Part shown: positions 1 through 11,815 of the stretch, one piece after another | Numbering within the stretch: position 1 is the stretch's first letter | How the letters are laid out: the number at the start of each line of letters is the position of its first letter | Source of the DNA: Microcebus murinus | Taxonomy: Eukaryota > Chordata > Mammalia > Primates > Cheirogaleidae | Assembly: GCF_040939455.1 (NCBI RefSeq) | Contig: NC_134107.1 | Span: 14,199,537 to 14,263,536, forward strand | Length of the DNA: 64,000 nucleotides | Reading direction: 5' to 3' | Translations under genes and position numbers: made by a program | Notes under the pieces: model-generated | Told to the model about the DNA's origin: nothing | Database searches by the model: none | The model's input: the letters and a program-made list of their open reading frames with translations, nothing else

Positions 1-59
1 GAGACCTGGCTGTGGGGACAGTACTGCCCTCACTCAAGCCCCTGCCTGGAGGGTCCTGG

Positions 60-205
60 GCACAGATTTGGTGGATAAATGCAGATTCCCAGGTTCCCAC
101 CCAGCAATTCTGAATCCGTAAGTCCAAGATAAGGCCCGGGAACCTATATTTTTAGCAAGTTCCACTACGGCCGACCCCAGGAGAGTCTGAGGCTAGAGTT
201 AACCT
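60..205. repeat. MER5-like (hAT) fragment, copy 1 of a local duplication
   Basis: Contains the MER5-type core (gcaattctgaatcc ... aacctatatttttagcaag). Very similar to 1418-1566 in the same orientation. Confidence 0.6.
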
Positions 206-329
206 GAGCAACCACGCATGCACAAACTCTCCCTGGGCAGCTGGAACAGAGAGGTGAGGACTTCTTGGGCAGCAAACGTTGCTTTAAAAAACTAGGCTGG
301 GCAGCAGCAGGAAAGGCATGTGACTCCTC

Positions 330-460
330 AGAAGATCAGAGCTGGAAGGGGCCAGGGAAATCAGAGTTCAAGCCACCCTGATTCCCCAATCTTACAGATG
401 AGGACCCTGTGCTCAGAGAGGCATGCTCACATGCCAAGGTCACACAGCCTTGGGCCTTTT
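330..460 (-). repeat. MIR fragment
   Basis: Antisense MIR core: cttacagatgagga, then gagaggcatg and aaggtcacacag. Confidence 0.65.
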
Positions 461-899
461 CCTGTCCTTGGCTGCACTCCAAGCCTCATTCACGCAACCA
501 TTACTTACGGAGCACATCCCCTGCGCCTGGACTCTGGAATTTAGGCTTAGTCACCTAGGTGACGCCCTGATTAAAAGCCGAACTCTGCCTCGGAGACTCG
601 CAAGCTGGGGGGCTTCCTGCCTCTCCCGATCCCCTCCCTACTCTCCTCTCCCTTAAAATAGGAGAGACCACTTGCCATCATCAGGGAAGACAAAGCAGAG
701 AGGAAGTAAGAAAGCAGGAGAAACAGAGTGAAGGATGGGGAAGTACCAGACACAGCCTGGAGATGTGGGGAGGATGGTGAAGGTCACCCCAGCGGGGGAG
801 GCTGGGCTGTCCCTGGCTGGAGAGGCCTCACACCTCGGGCCAGGCAAGGACCCTGGATAAAACATGTTTATCTGTGCCAACCTTTTTCTTCTTATGACA
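461..899. other. No feature seen
   Basis: Ordinary non-coding sequence; short frames only. Confidence 0.5.
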
Positions 900-1150
900 A
901 AATGTATGTTCCCTGTAGAAAATAGAAACCAAAAAGAAGAAGAAAATAGAAAGCACGCAGGATCCCTCCAGGAAAATGATTCATTGTCAACATCCTTCTA
1001 GTCTTTCTTTTTTCTCTATCCAAATACAGAACCTCTCTGTACTTACCACTTTTGTCACTGAGCTAGATCAGGTGAACATTTCTCTTCATCAAATGTTTTT
1101 CGACCATCTTTCCTCATTATTGTAGAGTAGTCTTCGTACTAGATGTACGT
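900..1150. repeat. Old LINE-like remnant
   Basis: A/T-rich text of the type seen in decayed L1/L2 tails (catccttctagtctttc, aatgtttttcgaccatc). Family not resolved. Confidence 0.3.
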
Positions 1151-1417
1151 GAGTTTATCCCACCAACGCCCTCCTGGTGGAAGTTAGGTTGCTTCCCTCT
1201 CCTCACTGGGAGAAAACCCCTGCAGCTGGGCCCGAGGTTCTCGGGTCCCAGGCTTTGGTGGCAGGACCCTGCCCGACAGTGGGGCTCCCACCCCTGGAGC
1301 CTTCCTTTGCCCTTCGCAGAGGCAAAGCTTGATGCACAAGGTGGGGTGTGTGCTGGGAACGGGGGTTCTGCCCTTCTCCACCATGGTCGTGACTCCCAGG
1401 GACACCAACTTGAATGA

Positions 1418-1566
1418 GCACAGATTTGGTGGATAAATGCAGATTACCACCAGGTTCCCACCCAGCAATTCTGAATCAGTAAGTCCGAGATAGGGCTCAG
1501 GAACCTGTATTTTTAGCAAGTTCCATCATGGCCAACCCCGGGAAAGTCTGAGGCTACAGTTAACCA
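1418..1566. repeat. MER5-like (hAT) fragment, copy 2 of a local duplication
   Basis: Aligned by eye, it differs from copy 1 by roughly 13 substitutions and one 3-base indel over about 146 bases, much closer than two independent old MER5 copies should be. Confidence 0.6.
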
Positions 1567-1659
1567 GCCTGCCCTTGGAGAACCCGTGCTCTGAAAGATT
1601 TGTCCATTTCACCAGTGCTTCTACTCGAGTGTGGCAAGCAGAACTTCCAGGGCCGGTCA

Positions 1660-1790
1660 CACCACAGATTCCTGGGCTCCACTTCCAGCAATGCTGGTTG
1701 GGGCAGCGGGTGAAGGGTACTGAGATTCTGCATTTCTAACCCCTTCCCAGGTGGTGCTGCTGGCTCCTGGGCCATGCTCAGGAGCACTGA
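1660..1790. repeat. MER5/hAT-like fragment
   Basis: MER5-type phrases (ccacagattcctgggctcc, gattctgcatttctaacc) with diverged ends. Confidence 0.4.
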
Positions 1791-1839
1791 ACCAACCCAC
1801 ATGGGCACCCGTGCCGGTACTAGGCAGGTGAAGATGAAG

Positions 1840-2165
1840 GGCACAGCGAGCACTTATTAAGCACTTACTGTGGGTCAAGCACCATGCCCTCGCTGCTTGA
1901 GGTGCTCTGTGACCAGCAGCAGCACCGCTATGTGCTGGTTAGAAATGAAGATCTGGGGCCTGAACTGGCATCTGCATTAGCAAGCTGCCCAGGTGGTCTG
2001 TGTGCCCATCAAAGAAGCACCACGCTGAGTCCATAACAAGAGAACGTCATCCCCTGTCATCCTCCTAACACCCCCCAGGGGTGGATTACTCCCTGGATTC
2101 TCCAGGTGGAAACTGCAGCAGAGAAGTTAAATGACCTGATTAAGGACTTGCAGCCAACAGCGGCA
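1840..2165 (-). repeat. MIR split by a MER5 insertion
   Basis: The left part (about 1840-1925) has gcacttattaagcacttactg. The right part (about 2036-2165) has the following MIR core with gagaagttaaatgacctg. The intervening bases belong to a hAT fragment. Confidence 0.55.
1926..2035. repeat. MER5/hAT fragment nested in MIR
   Basis: Phrases ctggttagaaatgaagatct and gcattagcaagctgcccagg match the MER5 core. It interrupts the MIR and so is younger than it. Confidence 0.45.
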
Positions 2166-2629
2166 GGAGCCCGAGAGGAAGCCAGACCGCCCAAGCTGCG
2201 GACTCACCCCCACCCACGTCACAACACCCCCTGCAGCTTCCTCTTTGATCCCCCACCTCTCCGCAAGTGGGCTTTCGTGCTCCATTTCCCAGATCCGACT
2301 GCAAAGACACAGATGGGCTGCTCGGAAGCTCTCCCTGGGGAGCAAGGGAGCCAGAGTTCACCCCACTGGCTGCCTCCGGCCGTGCTCACTTCCTCACGGC
2401 CCACTCTGTCTGCGGGCACGGAGCCAGAGCACAGGGCGTTGTTGGGGGTCCCACCTCCAAAGCCTGCAGGCTCTGCAGACACAGTTGGAGGCAGGAAGTG
2501 TGAACTGGGCCGGAGGAACCAGGAGCTCAGTTTGGTCTGAGGACATTCTTTCTTCCGCAGCCAGACTCAGTTCTGTGTGCCTTTTGAAAGGAGGCAGAGA
2601 ATAGCCGTGCTCAGCCCAACGAGGCCGGC
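2166..2629. other. GC-rich, no feature seen
   Basis: Overlapping frames up to 144 codons occur on both strands, which is expected of GC-rich non-coding DNA. Confidence 0.5.
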
Positions 2630-2810
2630 CTCTTTCAACCTTCTAGTTGCTGCCATTTCCAATTACAACTTCAGAGGGCTCCTATAATTTATACATCCCA
2701 GGATGCACTGCTCCAGCTGCTTTATGATGGGAGTTCATTACACCATTAAGGTTAAACTTTTATAAAGTACCGAGCAGCTGGCGGGCTGGGCGCTGGCTTA
2801 GTTACCGCTG
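2630..2810. promoter_or_regulatory. Candidate conserved non-coding element
   Basis: A block of about 180 bases with balanced composition has homeodomain-like cores (AATTAC, CATTAAGG), a TATAATTTATA run and two CAGCTG E-boxes (near 2715 and 2776). It lacks repeat signatures and mutation-decayed CpGs. It stands out from GC-rich flanks and resembles developmental enhancers. Conservation cannot be seen from one sequence. Confidence 0.3.
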
Positions 2811-3494
2811 CCAGAAGCCTGCTGACTATGTTCACCTGGGCAAGGGAGGGGGTCAGGCTCTCTAAAGGGCCAAGAAATGGAGAAGGTGACTCCAGAGGTG
2901 CCCATCCCTCCATTAGCTCTTTAAACAGTACGGCATGGCAGGCAGGCAGCAAGGAGAACGATACAGAGCAGCTCAGCAGTACCGGCAGGGGGCACGTGGG
3001 GTGAGAAGAACCACCCTGCGTGAGCCTGAACGCTGCCAGGTTTGGGTCCCAGGAGGGCTGGGAAGCAGGAGGACCAAGGTGGCCGTGGAAGACAGGCCCA
3101 TACGTGGGGACCGGCGGAGTGGCAAGGGCTCCCTGGGCGTGGAGGAGGCTGGTCTTCTCAGCAGGAGGATGGCCAAAGGGGGCCTTCCTTTGATAGGAGC
3201 CCATTCTTCCCAGGGCTCACAGGGGCTCCAAACCCAATGCGAGGTGGGGAGAATGAGAGGGAACATCCCGAGAGAAGGGGCAGACAGACGGGGACCTGAG
3301 TTCCAGCTGCAAACACATGGCCTCTGGCAGATCCCCTCAACCCCCCAAGGCAGCTTGGGTCTCGCCCTGCACCTCTGCTGTGAAACACGCGTCCTCCCCC
3401 ACCCCAACGTCCAGAGCACACAGCATAAAGGGGGCGAGTGTCCACGAGACGGAAACTGTCACTGTTCTTTGTATCCGACGAGTTCCTGCACATG
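2811..3494. other. GC-rich, no feature seen
   Basis: Frames up to 186 codons on opposing strands overlap, with no domain, no paired splice sites and no codon bias that I can detect. Confidence 0.45.
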
Positions 3495-3690
3495 AAGCGC
3501 TGTCTGGCAGAGGGGACTCCCTACGAAGTGTTGGTTATTGTCGTTACAACCCTGTTGTTAGGGTTGTAATGCCTGTTTACAGGTCAGTCACAAGCCCCAA
3601 ACTCCCTGATAACTTTTCTTATTATTCCCAGCTCCAGGCACAAGGCTTAGCATGCAGCAGGTGCTTGATAAATGCCCTTGAGTGAATGGG
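3495..3690 (+). repeat. MIR or L2 3' end
   Basis: Ends with aggcttagcatgcagcaggt and ataaatgcccttgagtgaat, the typical 3' end of MIR/L2 elements. Carries a perfect 10-base inverted repeat at 3544-3569. Confidence 0.5.
3544..3569. repeat. Perfect 10-bp inverted repeat, 6-base loop
   Basis: Arms ttacaaccct and agggttgtaa are separated by gttgtt. It lies inside MIR/L2-like sequence and probably arose by chance mutation there. Confidence 0.6.
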
Positions 3691-4199
3691 TAGATGGGAG
3701 ATGACAAGTGGCAAAACTATTCCCTGCTCCACCCCTGGCCCCAGTCCCAGGGAAGGTGTCAGAGGAAGACCAAGTTCTTTCCAAAGGTATGAAGCTGAAA
3801 CAACCTCTTGGGAAGCATTCCTTGAGTTCCTAGGAGGAAAGAACCCCAGACGCAGCTGGTGTTCTGGCTTCCAGGAACAGTGGGGTTGACTCTGGCCGCC
3901 TTCTTCACATCCTGGGCCAGAGGAGGTCTGCCGTGCGTGGAGCTCGCCTCAGCTGGGCCCCCGTAGCCCCTGCGTGCTGGACGCACTGTCCCCCGGGAGC
4001 TCCGGCCCTGTCTCCAGGCCCTGGACAGGCTGCCCAGACCCACAGGCTCCCCTGGCCAGAGAGGACTCGATGGTGTTTGTCAAGGCTGACAGTGTTCTTG
4101 ACCGTGAGGCCAGGTCGTGACCCCCACTCTCAGGGTGCACAACCTGACCAACAGCCCGAGGGCAGTTAGAGGGGCTGAGGGGCTCCGCACAGGGAAGGG
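3691..4199. other. No feature seen
   Basis: Unique non-coding-looking sequence. Confidence 0.5.
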
Positions 4200-4400
4200 C
4201 AGAGCCTCTGAGGAAGAAACTGGCTTCCTCCAAGGCCTCAGGAGAGGAGAAGTTAGAGGAAAAAAGAAAGAAAGAGAAAAAAGGCAGCCGGATGGAAGAG
4301 GCGCCAAGAGGAAGGAAACCGAGTAGGAGAGGAACCGAAAGGAGCTGGGGACTGAGGGGCCGGGAGGCCAGCCTTGGAGAGGGCTGGGCTGGGAGCCGGG
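4200..4400 (+). repeat. Purine-rich tract
   Basis: Almost uninterrupted G/A sequence with gaaagaaagagaaaaaagg at its centre. Low complexity; frames across it are meaningless. Confidence 0.7.
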
Positions 4401-4589
4401 CAGGCTGCCAGAGGGATGGCAGGACACTGCCAGTGTTGAGAAGCGGCCCAGTCACCGCAGGGGAGGGGAGCCCAAGGGGCGGGCCGGCCGCATCGCAGGA
4501 GTGCCACAGGGTTGCCTGGCTGCGGAGGGGCCGTGGCATCGGGAAGGGGGGTCCTACCGGCCCCTGCACTCGTCTGGGCTGGCGGAGAA

Positions 4590-4785
4590 CAATCGAGAGA
4601 CGTGAGCATGATAACTAACAACACTGGTTAACACTTACTGAGTACCTGTGTTGTTCCTGGCACTGGGCAGAACGTCCTACGTGGTGTCTCGTTTGATCCC
4701 CATGTGCCATGTTCCATTAGAGCCCCCATTTGACAGATGAGGAAACAGTCACAGAGGTCAACTGACTTGCACAAGTAGCAGTGGA
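4590..4785 (-). repeat. MIR
   Basis: Near-complete antisense MIR: aacacttactgagtacctgt, then catttgacagatgaggaaac and gtcaactgacttgcac. Confidence 0.8.
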
Positions 4786-5879
4786 CTCAAATGAAGCTCC
4801 ATGTTTATGCTAAAGCCCATGTTTGGCGGCCTATGCGATGCTGAATTTAAAGAGAGAGAGAGAATGAATCAGAAGTGGATAATCTTGGAGAGCAGGCAGA
4901 CTTGAGTGGGTGAAGTGGGCAGGTGCTAACTGGGAGGCAGGGCATGAGGGGTTACAGGCCCCTGCAGCTGAGACGGAAAAGGCCAGGGCAGTTGCCTCTG
5001 CCACCGGGCCTAGGGCTGTCCCGTGATTCTGCAGCCAGCCCCAAAACTGCACTGGGGCAGCTGTCCCAGGGCAGAGGAGGAGCTCAGATGAAGTGGGAGT
5101 CAGCAACAGGGCGTGCCAGGGGAGCCTGATGTAATCCCGGCCTGCAGAAGGCGGAAACTTGGGAAATGAAACAAATCGTCACCTAACGGCAGCCTGGCCC
5201 CAGATTTCCAGTGAGTGACAGCTGGCGTGCCTTGCCCCACCCGCGAGCCCGAGGGCTCTGCCCTTTCCCACAGGGCCCCAGGGCCGCCCTGGCAGCACGT
5301 GTCCTCTTCCCCAGCCCCGGCACAGCGCGGAAACGCTCTCCGAGTAAAGCTGATGAGAGAGCAGAGGATTCCTAGCCAACGCCCTGGGAGCCCTGCCACT
5401 GAGAGGCTGGCGGTCGCACTGCTTTCCGGAATAGATGCAGGGCTCACCTCCTCACAGGCCTTCTGCATGCTTTGCGGGGTGAGGGGAGGTCCAGGCTGCT
5501 GCTTGGCAAACTATCCTCCTTCCTCCCCAAACCCAGACTGAATCGACCTAGTTAGGCTGTGTGTGGGAGACAAGGGGAAGTAGGGCCCAGAACCCCAGGG
5601 CCCCCGCACTTGCACACCCAGGGACCCAGAGTGGGAGGGGCCGCCCCCAAGGGCCCAGGCACTGCTTAGCCAACCAGGACAGCAGACCAGGGCCTGGCAC
5701 CCACTCTGGGGCCCTCCCACCCTTCTCCTGGCCACACAGGGTCCTCAAGCAAGTTCTTGGCAGCTGGCGAGCCACAGAATTCATCTGTCTGTCCCGGGTG
5801 GCTCAGAGGGTGGGTGCAGATGCCTTGGCCCGCGCTTATGTGCCCAGCCTTAAGCATTCCTGGCCTTTGTGCCAGTTCT
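4786..5879. other. No feature seen
   Basis: GC-rich unique sequence with a short (ga)n at 4850-4862. Confidence 0.45.
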
Positions 5880-6090
5880 TGAATCTTATACACAGCAATT
5901 CCAACCCTTCGTTAGCACGATGTCTTTCCCAAGTCCTTCCCACCAGGCATCACTTTGAACATGGAGACAGCCGCTCGAGGAGAGAGGATAAATATCGCTG
6001 TTGCTATTATACAAATAGGGCCACTGAGGCTCTGAAAGCATAAATGACTCATCCGAGTTGCCCAGCAGAGCCAGGAACAGAATCCAGGCC
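5880..6090 (-). repeat. MIR
   Basis: Antisense MIR with ataaatgactcatccgagtt and cccagcagagccaggaacag. Confidence 0.6.
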
Positions 6091-6261
6091 CAGCACTCCC
6101 CACACCCCTTGCGGTTTCTCTAAAATCACCCATCCCCTATGAGGGGGCTCTCTGGTCCCCACAGCAAAGGAGGGGCCTGATACAGGCCAGACAGCTGTTT
6201 GATAGATATATAGATGTTTGGTAAACAGGCCCGAGGAGATAGAGAGAGGAGGGAATTACGG

Positions 6262-6490
6262 GGAAGAATCAGACTAGGACCCTGCAGATCAAGGCTGCCA
6301 GGGTTCAAATCCCAGCCCTGCACCTGTTACCTGAGTGACCTTGAGCATGTTTCTAAACCTCACTATAAAATGGGTTCATACACCTGCCTCTTGGGGTGGT
6401 CACGAGGACTAAACGAGATAAGGTATGAAAAGTGCTTAGCATGGTGCCCAGCACCTGTGCTCAGGAATGTGACTTTGCCATTATTCTTAT
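6262..6490 (+). repeat. MIR
   Basis: Near-complete sense MIR: gggttcaaatcccagccctg, gtgaccttgagcatg, aaaatgggttcatacacctg, agtgcttagcatggtgccca. Confidence 0.85.
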
Positions 6491-6654
6491 TCTTCAATAA
6501 GGACGCAATTGGTGAGCAGAACAACACACACACTCTCTCAGAGAAGCCAGTGCTATTTAGATGTGACAGTCCTAGAGTTCAGTGGAGCATGAAGAAAGGC
6601 TTCATAGAGGAGGCAGGCTGGTGTGGGGCCTGAAGGAGAGGTGGGCGTGGAGAG

Positions 6655-6890
6655 GCACACCAGAATAAACCCGGCCTGGGTGCAATCCCTGGCTCCCCAC
6701 CTCATTGCTGTGTGTCCTTGAGCAGGTGGCTCAACCTCTCTGAGCCTCCTGAAAGATGGTGGTTGGAGGGATGGGGCAGTGCAGGGGGCTCCTGTTGCAA
6801 GAAGTAAATGAGATCCTCTGTGTGCTGTGTTGGGTTTAGTTCCAACGCATTCAGAAAATAGAAACTATTGTTATTATTACTGTTATTTTG
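6655..6890 (+). repeat. MIR
   Basis: Sense MIR: tgtccttgagcaggtggctc, aacctctctgagcctcct, then a diverged middle and attgttattattactg. Confidence 0.7.
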
Positions 6891-7029
6891 TGGCTGAGCA
6901 AAGCTCCTTGGAGACACACTCTCGTGCCCTCCCTGACTCCCAAACCTGCAAGGGCTTGATGAAAACCAAGAGGTGCAGCCCCATGGAGCTCACTCCACCG
7001 TGCAGCCTGCCCATCGGGGTAGCCATGAG

Positions 7030-7689
7030 CTGGGAGGTGCAGGGTGTGTTGTACATAATGAAGGGACATCAATAATAGATTAACCTCAAGTAAGTCCAGG
7101 AACATCCATCATAAATTAATTAAATGGCTCCAGGAGAGACGACAGGGGGCCTATTCGGGATGAACTAGAAGCAACATCCTGTCTCACCTTACCCAGCGCT
7201 GCCCTGCCCCCCAATACCCGGACCTGAGAGAGCCACAGGCTCTTTGGCCAGGACTGTCTCCAGGTGTAGGACTGGTTCTCAGGAGCAGCCCCCAAAACAC
7301 AGGTGAAGACAAGCCCTGTTCTCTTCCCACCCACCCCCCAGCTCAGAGAACTCAAACACTGCAAGGGTTTTGATGAAACTTCCCAGAATAGTAACCTCCT
7401 GGGCTGAACTCAGGCAGGTGAAATTCAAGGGGTAATTTGGTGAGAAAATGATCAAATGCCTGGAAATAAGTGCCAGGAACACTGGAGCCCCTCAGTGGGC
7501 CCTCAGGGATGAGGACAGCACAAACGGCCTCTCGGGGGTCCCTGGAAGCTGCTGGCTCACACTCCCAGCTCGGCACCGGTGGAGGACAAGCCAGCTGACA
7601 GGCAAGTGTGCAAAATGCGTTCCAGGCTGGGACTCTGAGGCCCAGCTCTGACTCCGGGCCCACCTTCCATCACTTCCCTCCTAGTGATC
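7030..7689. other. Unique sequence; A/T-rich patch at its left
   Basis: 7050-7130 has TAAATTAATTAAATGG-type homeodomain cores and could be a small regulatory element. The rest shows nothing. Confidence 0.3.
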
Positions 7690-8325
7690 AAACTGCCAAA
7701 TCTCAGGGCTTCTGTCTCCCTCCATAACCAATCAGGCTTGGTCTCTCCCCTCACCCCCAAGGGTGCCTTCTGCCCCAGCTCAGCCCTCTGCACCCAGGCA
7801 CTCCCCACTTGTGTCCCTCGGTACCCTGACACCTGCTGCCAGATGCCTCTTCCTGAGGGGTGGCACCAGCCCCCACACGCTTGCTCAGAGCATGTCAGTG
7901 ACTGCCCACATTTTCACAGACGAGACCAAACCTTCGGCCCTGCAGTTTTTGGCCCTGGTTCTCAGGGACCTAGCTCCAACTCACTTTTCCAACCTTAGCT
8001 TTCGTTCCTTCTGTTTCATGCACCCTCCACTCAAGCCAGACTGCACGGCTTCTCAGCCCCACGCCCCCCGACCCTGTTGCTGCCGGTTCTTCTACAACCT
8101 TCCTGTGTTCACTCCAACCAGCCATTGGGCCCAGGTTAAAAGCCATCATCCCCCTGTATTCCCTGAGCTTCCTGGTTCAAGTCATTCTCTCCCTCTTGAC
8201 TGGTGGTGTCACTCACTTCTAGAAATTGATTACATCTTCTCAATAGATTTTTAAACAGCTCAAGGACAGAATCCACACCTTATAGGTTCCAGTTCATCCA
8301 ATTCATCTTTAGTGACTTCACTGAC
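7690..8325 (+). repeat. Diffuse L2-like remnant
   Basis: Pyrimidine-rich old sequence with L2-like phrases near its end (acagctcaaggacagaatcc). Divergence prevents firm assignment. Confidence 0.25.
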
Positions 8326-8372
8326 CACCCTCTCACCACCACCACCACCCCCCACACCCCTCCCCCCCAACT
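8325..8372 (+). repeat. C/A-rich simple repeat
   Basis: Runs of caccaccaccaccacc followed by cccc/ca tracts. Confidence 0.8.
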
Positions 8373-8649
8373 CACAGTTGGTGCTCAAGAAATCTATCCA
8401 CTGAATCCAAGTAGAAATATTTTCCAGGGGCTAAAATATTATTCTTGGTATAGTCTGTTGACAGATATGCAAGATTCTGTCCATCCCAAGGATAGGGTGG
8501 AGCTAACTTCTTGTCAAGTAACGGGACCTATTACATCTTCGCAGAGATTAACCTATGCAGATCCCGATGTAAGCACTTTTCTATGGAAAAGATTCCGGAT
8601 GCAAGAGCAAAAACGTTTTTGGAGTGCTTGCACTCATCATGATCTAGCC

Positions 8650-8755
8650 AAGCATTACATGAGAGGCTTCACTGTCCCCATCTCACAGATAAGGAAACTG
8701 AGGTGTAGAGAGACACCAGGATTCAGACCCAGGCCTGTTTGGCTCCAGAGTCTAA
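8650..8755 (-). repeat. MIR fragment
   Basis: tctcacagataaggaaactg, then aggtgtagagagac and a degraded 3' part. Confidence 0.75.
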
Positions 8756-11659
8756 AGTCATAATGCCTGTGCGGTATATGCTATCTTCTGTCGTCTGGGT
8801 GGACTGTCCCCAGCTGACTTCCAGGTGGCTGGAGGAGGAGCTGGAAGCAGGCGTGTGTGAGACGCCCCCAGGTAGTGCACATATGGGCGTTCCAGAGCCA
8901 CGCCTCCAGCCCCGGCTTCCTTCTAAGGAATACTGTGAAAGCAGAAAGGCTCCTCTCGTAAGAATCACAACAGGAGATATTAAACCCACCCTCCGAAGCC
9001 TGAAGGCGGCCTCCTCCGGCTCCCACTGTTCTCTCCTGCTGCGAGGAACCCAGCAACACCCTGCTCCACACACCCACCGACACCAGGCCAGCCAGACAAG
9101 GGAGCCCGCAAGCTCCCACACCACCCGGCACTCCACGCCCCCTCAGCCCGCACTTCCCACAGAAACACTTACGGGCACACGCGGCTCCTCACACGTGCAC
9201 TCCCTGGGCAGCCCTGCAGCGGGAACAGCCCCGTCCGGGTCTGGTAAAGGACTTGGGCATTCCTGCCAAGCACCCCACGGAAACAGCACCCTCACCCATG
9301 GTCACACCGATCCCTTGAACATCATTTCCCTGGACTCCTTCTTTGGCAGCAAAGAAGTCCCAGCTGATAAGGCAGTTTCCTGGGTCTTCCATGCCTACGC
9401 ACGCACACATACACACACGCACACCCACAGACATGTACACACACACATGCTCGCTCTCTCTCTCACTCTTTCCCATCCAACCCAGAAAGATCAAGCCCAG
9501 TTCAAGACAGTATCAGAAAGGAAAAGAGAAAATCAAAATAAACAGTTTGCACTCCTGTCTGCTGGGGAGGTAACCACATCCTGCAATGTCCTGGGCTCCG
9601 TGGTTCTAAAAGATTTATCTTCCTCTGACCACAAGCTCATTGATATTTCCCCCAGCACTACTTGCCCAGTCCACCAGAGTATAATGTGAAGCTATTCCAG
9701 TGAGAAATTGAACTCACATGGAGTGCTTCACCAACAGATGATTAAGTGCTGGGGTCCCACTCTGGTCCCAGGGAGAGGGACCGGGGAGGAGTGGCTCCAC
9801 TGACAGCCTGTGCCTTCAGCTGCAGCCACCTGGCCTGGTGCTGTCAGCTCTGGTCCAGCATCCTCTGGCCAGAGAGGCCTGATTCCCTGGCACCCCTAAC
9901 ACAGAGCAGCCGGGCACCACAATTAATGGAGTAGCTAAGGAAGGAAAGGCTGCCAGGAGCTGAGTAAAGCAACTTTTGGAGAAACATGGACAAAGAAAAT
10001 TGGAATACAACTGAGGACCGGAGTTGAAAAATCTCAGCTCCAGAGAGCCACCTGCCCTAGATGTCCACTCCTGTGTTACTACCCCCTGCCTCAGATGGAT
10101 TCTGCTCCAAGTCGGCACTGTGCGCAATGACAAGGAGTGGCAACTCAGCTGGGCTCCCTATGGCCTCAAACCCCTAGGACTGGGAAGAAGCCTCAGCTCT
10201 GCTTTGGGGGAACAGGGGCCAACTCCTCCTCTCAGCATCTTCTGATCTGCCCTGTCTGCCCCCCAGCTCTGCTGTGCAGAGCCCCAGCATCCCAAGCAGA
10301 TGGCAAGGGGTGGCTGAAAAGGGCTCCTAGAGCCCCAAACCATAGGGCTGAGCCATAAATCAGAACAAACAGGCAGAGGTGTGGAGGGTGAGCTGAGGGG
10401 ACATGAATACTGAATATTCACGACAGGGAGGCTGGAGGCTTCCTCCTTAATGGACTCTGCACTTAAGAGAGCTTTCCAGGCAGGGGCTGGAGTGCCCGCA
10501 GGGCCTGGGGAGGTATAAAGGTGCTGCAGGGAGCATGTGGGACGGCCTCGGACACCCCTCAAACCAACCTGGGAACGACCAAGGAAGCACTTGCAATGCC
10601 AGGCGGTGTCAGGCGGCAGCCACCAGGACTGGGCGAGTCCCACCACATGGAAAAGTCAGCTCACCATCCTGGCCATGTCCTCCTTCCACCCACATGGCTT
10701 GACACTGCAGCCTGGACACAGGGCAAAAACTTTCTGCCTCAGGGAGCAAGTGTGTGAAATGGGCGGCTGGCTAAGGCAGACACCCACATGGAATACTCGA
10801 GAAACGGGCCTTCCAGTACCAATCCTTCCAGCCGTGGGGCCTGTAATTCAGCCTCTGCAGCCTGTTGTCAGGAATCAGGCTCCTGGTGGCAGAGAGCAAA
10901 GCAATTTGCAGCCACCCGTGTCCTCCCCACCTGGGAAGGCCCTTCAGCAGAAGTGGGGCCACATCAGGAGAGGTACCATGCCTGTGTGCCTTCAGCATAC
11001 GCTCTGAGGGTACCCACGGCCCCTTTTCTGTCCCCCATGTGTCCGCGGGCATCCTCCACACCTCCCAGTGCCCCTGCCACCCAGCCTCAACCTTCCTCTC
11101 GGGACAACCTTCCTCTCAGCCCCAAGCCACATCCATGCTACGGATGCTCTGACCCACTTCATTTTCTTCAGGCCACAGCCCAAAAATCGCTGATGTGACT
11201 GCTCCCCACCCCCAGTTCTCAGAACCTAGAGCCAAAGGAAATTCTCAAGAGAAAACACACACTTCCCAAGTCTCCCTCCCACACAGGTACCCTAGATCTG
11301 TCAGCCACAGACACCTCCCAGACCTACCCTGACAGTGAGGCATGTCTGCAGCCCAAGCAAAGGGCTTCCTCCTGCTTGGGCCACTCCTGCGGGGCTTCAC
11401 AGTTGCTGTGGTCACGCTTGGGACCATCCTCGGGAGACCTGGGATCTGGTTCCAGCTCAGCGGCTGACTCACAGGATCAACAGATCCCACTTTCCCCCCA
11501 CCAGGAGCATGTACACTCAGGGCCTCTAATTCCCTATGACAAGCCCTCAACCTTCCAGCTCCCTCCCTCCCCCCTCGCATTCCATGCCTCCCTTTCCTAT
11601 GCCTCCTGCCTCCTGCCCTGGTCTCTTTACCTGGTGAGAATCTCTGACCTTTGTACAGC
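8756..11659. other. Unique sequence, no gene called
   Basis: Apart from the microsatellite at 9395-9470, nothing is recognised. A 316-codon plus frame (8739-9689) crosses an MIR and the CA repeat and is rejected. A TGAATATTCA-like palindrome lies near 10413. Confidence 0.4.
9395..9470 (+). repeat. Imperfect (CA)n then (CT)n microsatellite
   Basis: Interrupted acacacacgcacac units continue into ctctctctctcact. Confidence 0.9.
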
Positions 11660-11815
11660 CTTTCACTGTTTGCAAAGGGTTTCCACATGTGCCATTTCCT
11701 TTCATTCTTTACTACCTGACCACCGTGCCTTGAGAGGTGAAGTCACCTGCTCAAGGTCACACAGCCAAGACTGGAATTCAAGTTTCTGGCTCCCAGTGCA
11801 CAGGGCAATACTCCC
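11660..11815 (-). repeat. MIR fragment
   Basis: gaggtgaagtcacctgctca and aggtcacacagccaagac are the antisense MIR core. Confidence 0.75.

Noticed and set aside
8739..9689. 316-codon plus-strand frame
   Set aside because: It starts in an MIR and reads through a CA microsatellite (HTHTHTHT run); no domain or promoter.
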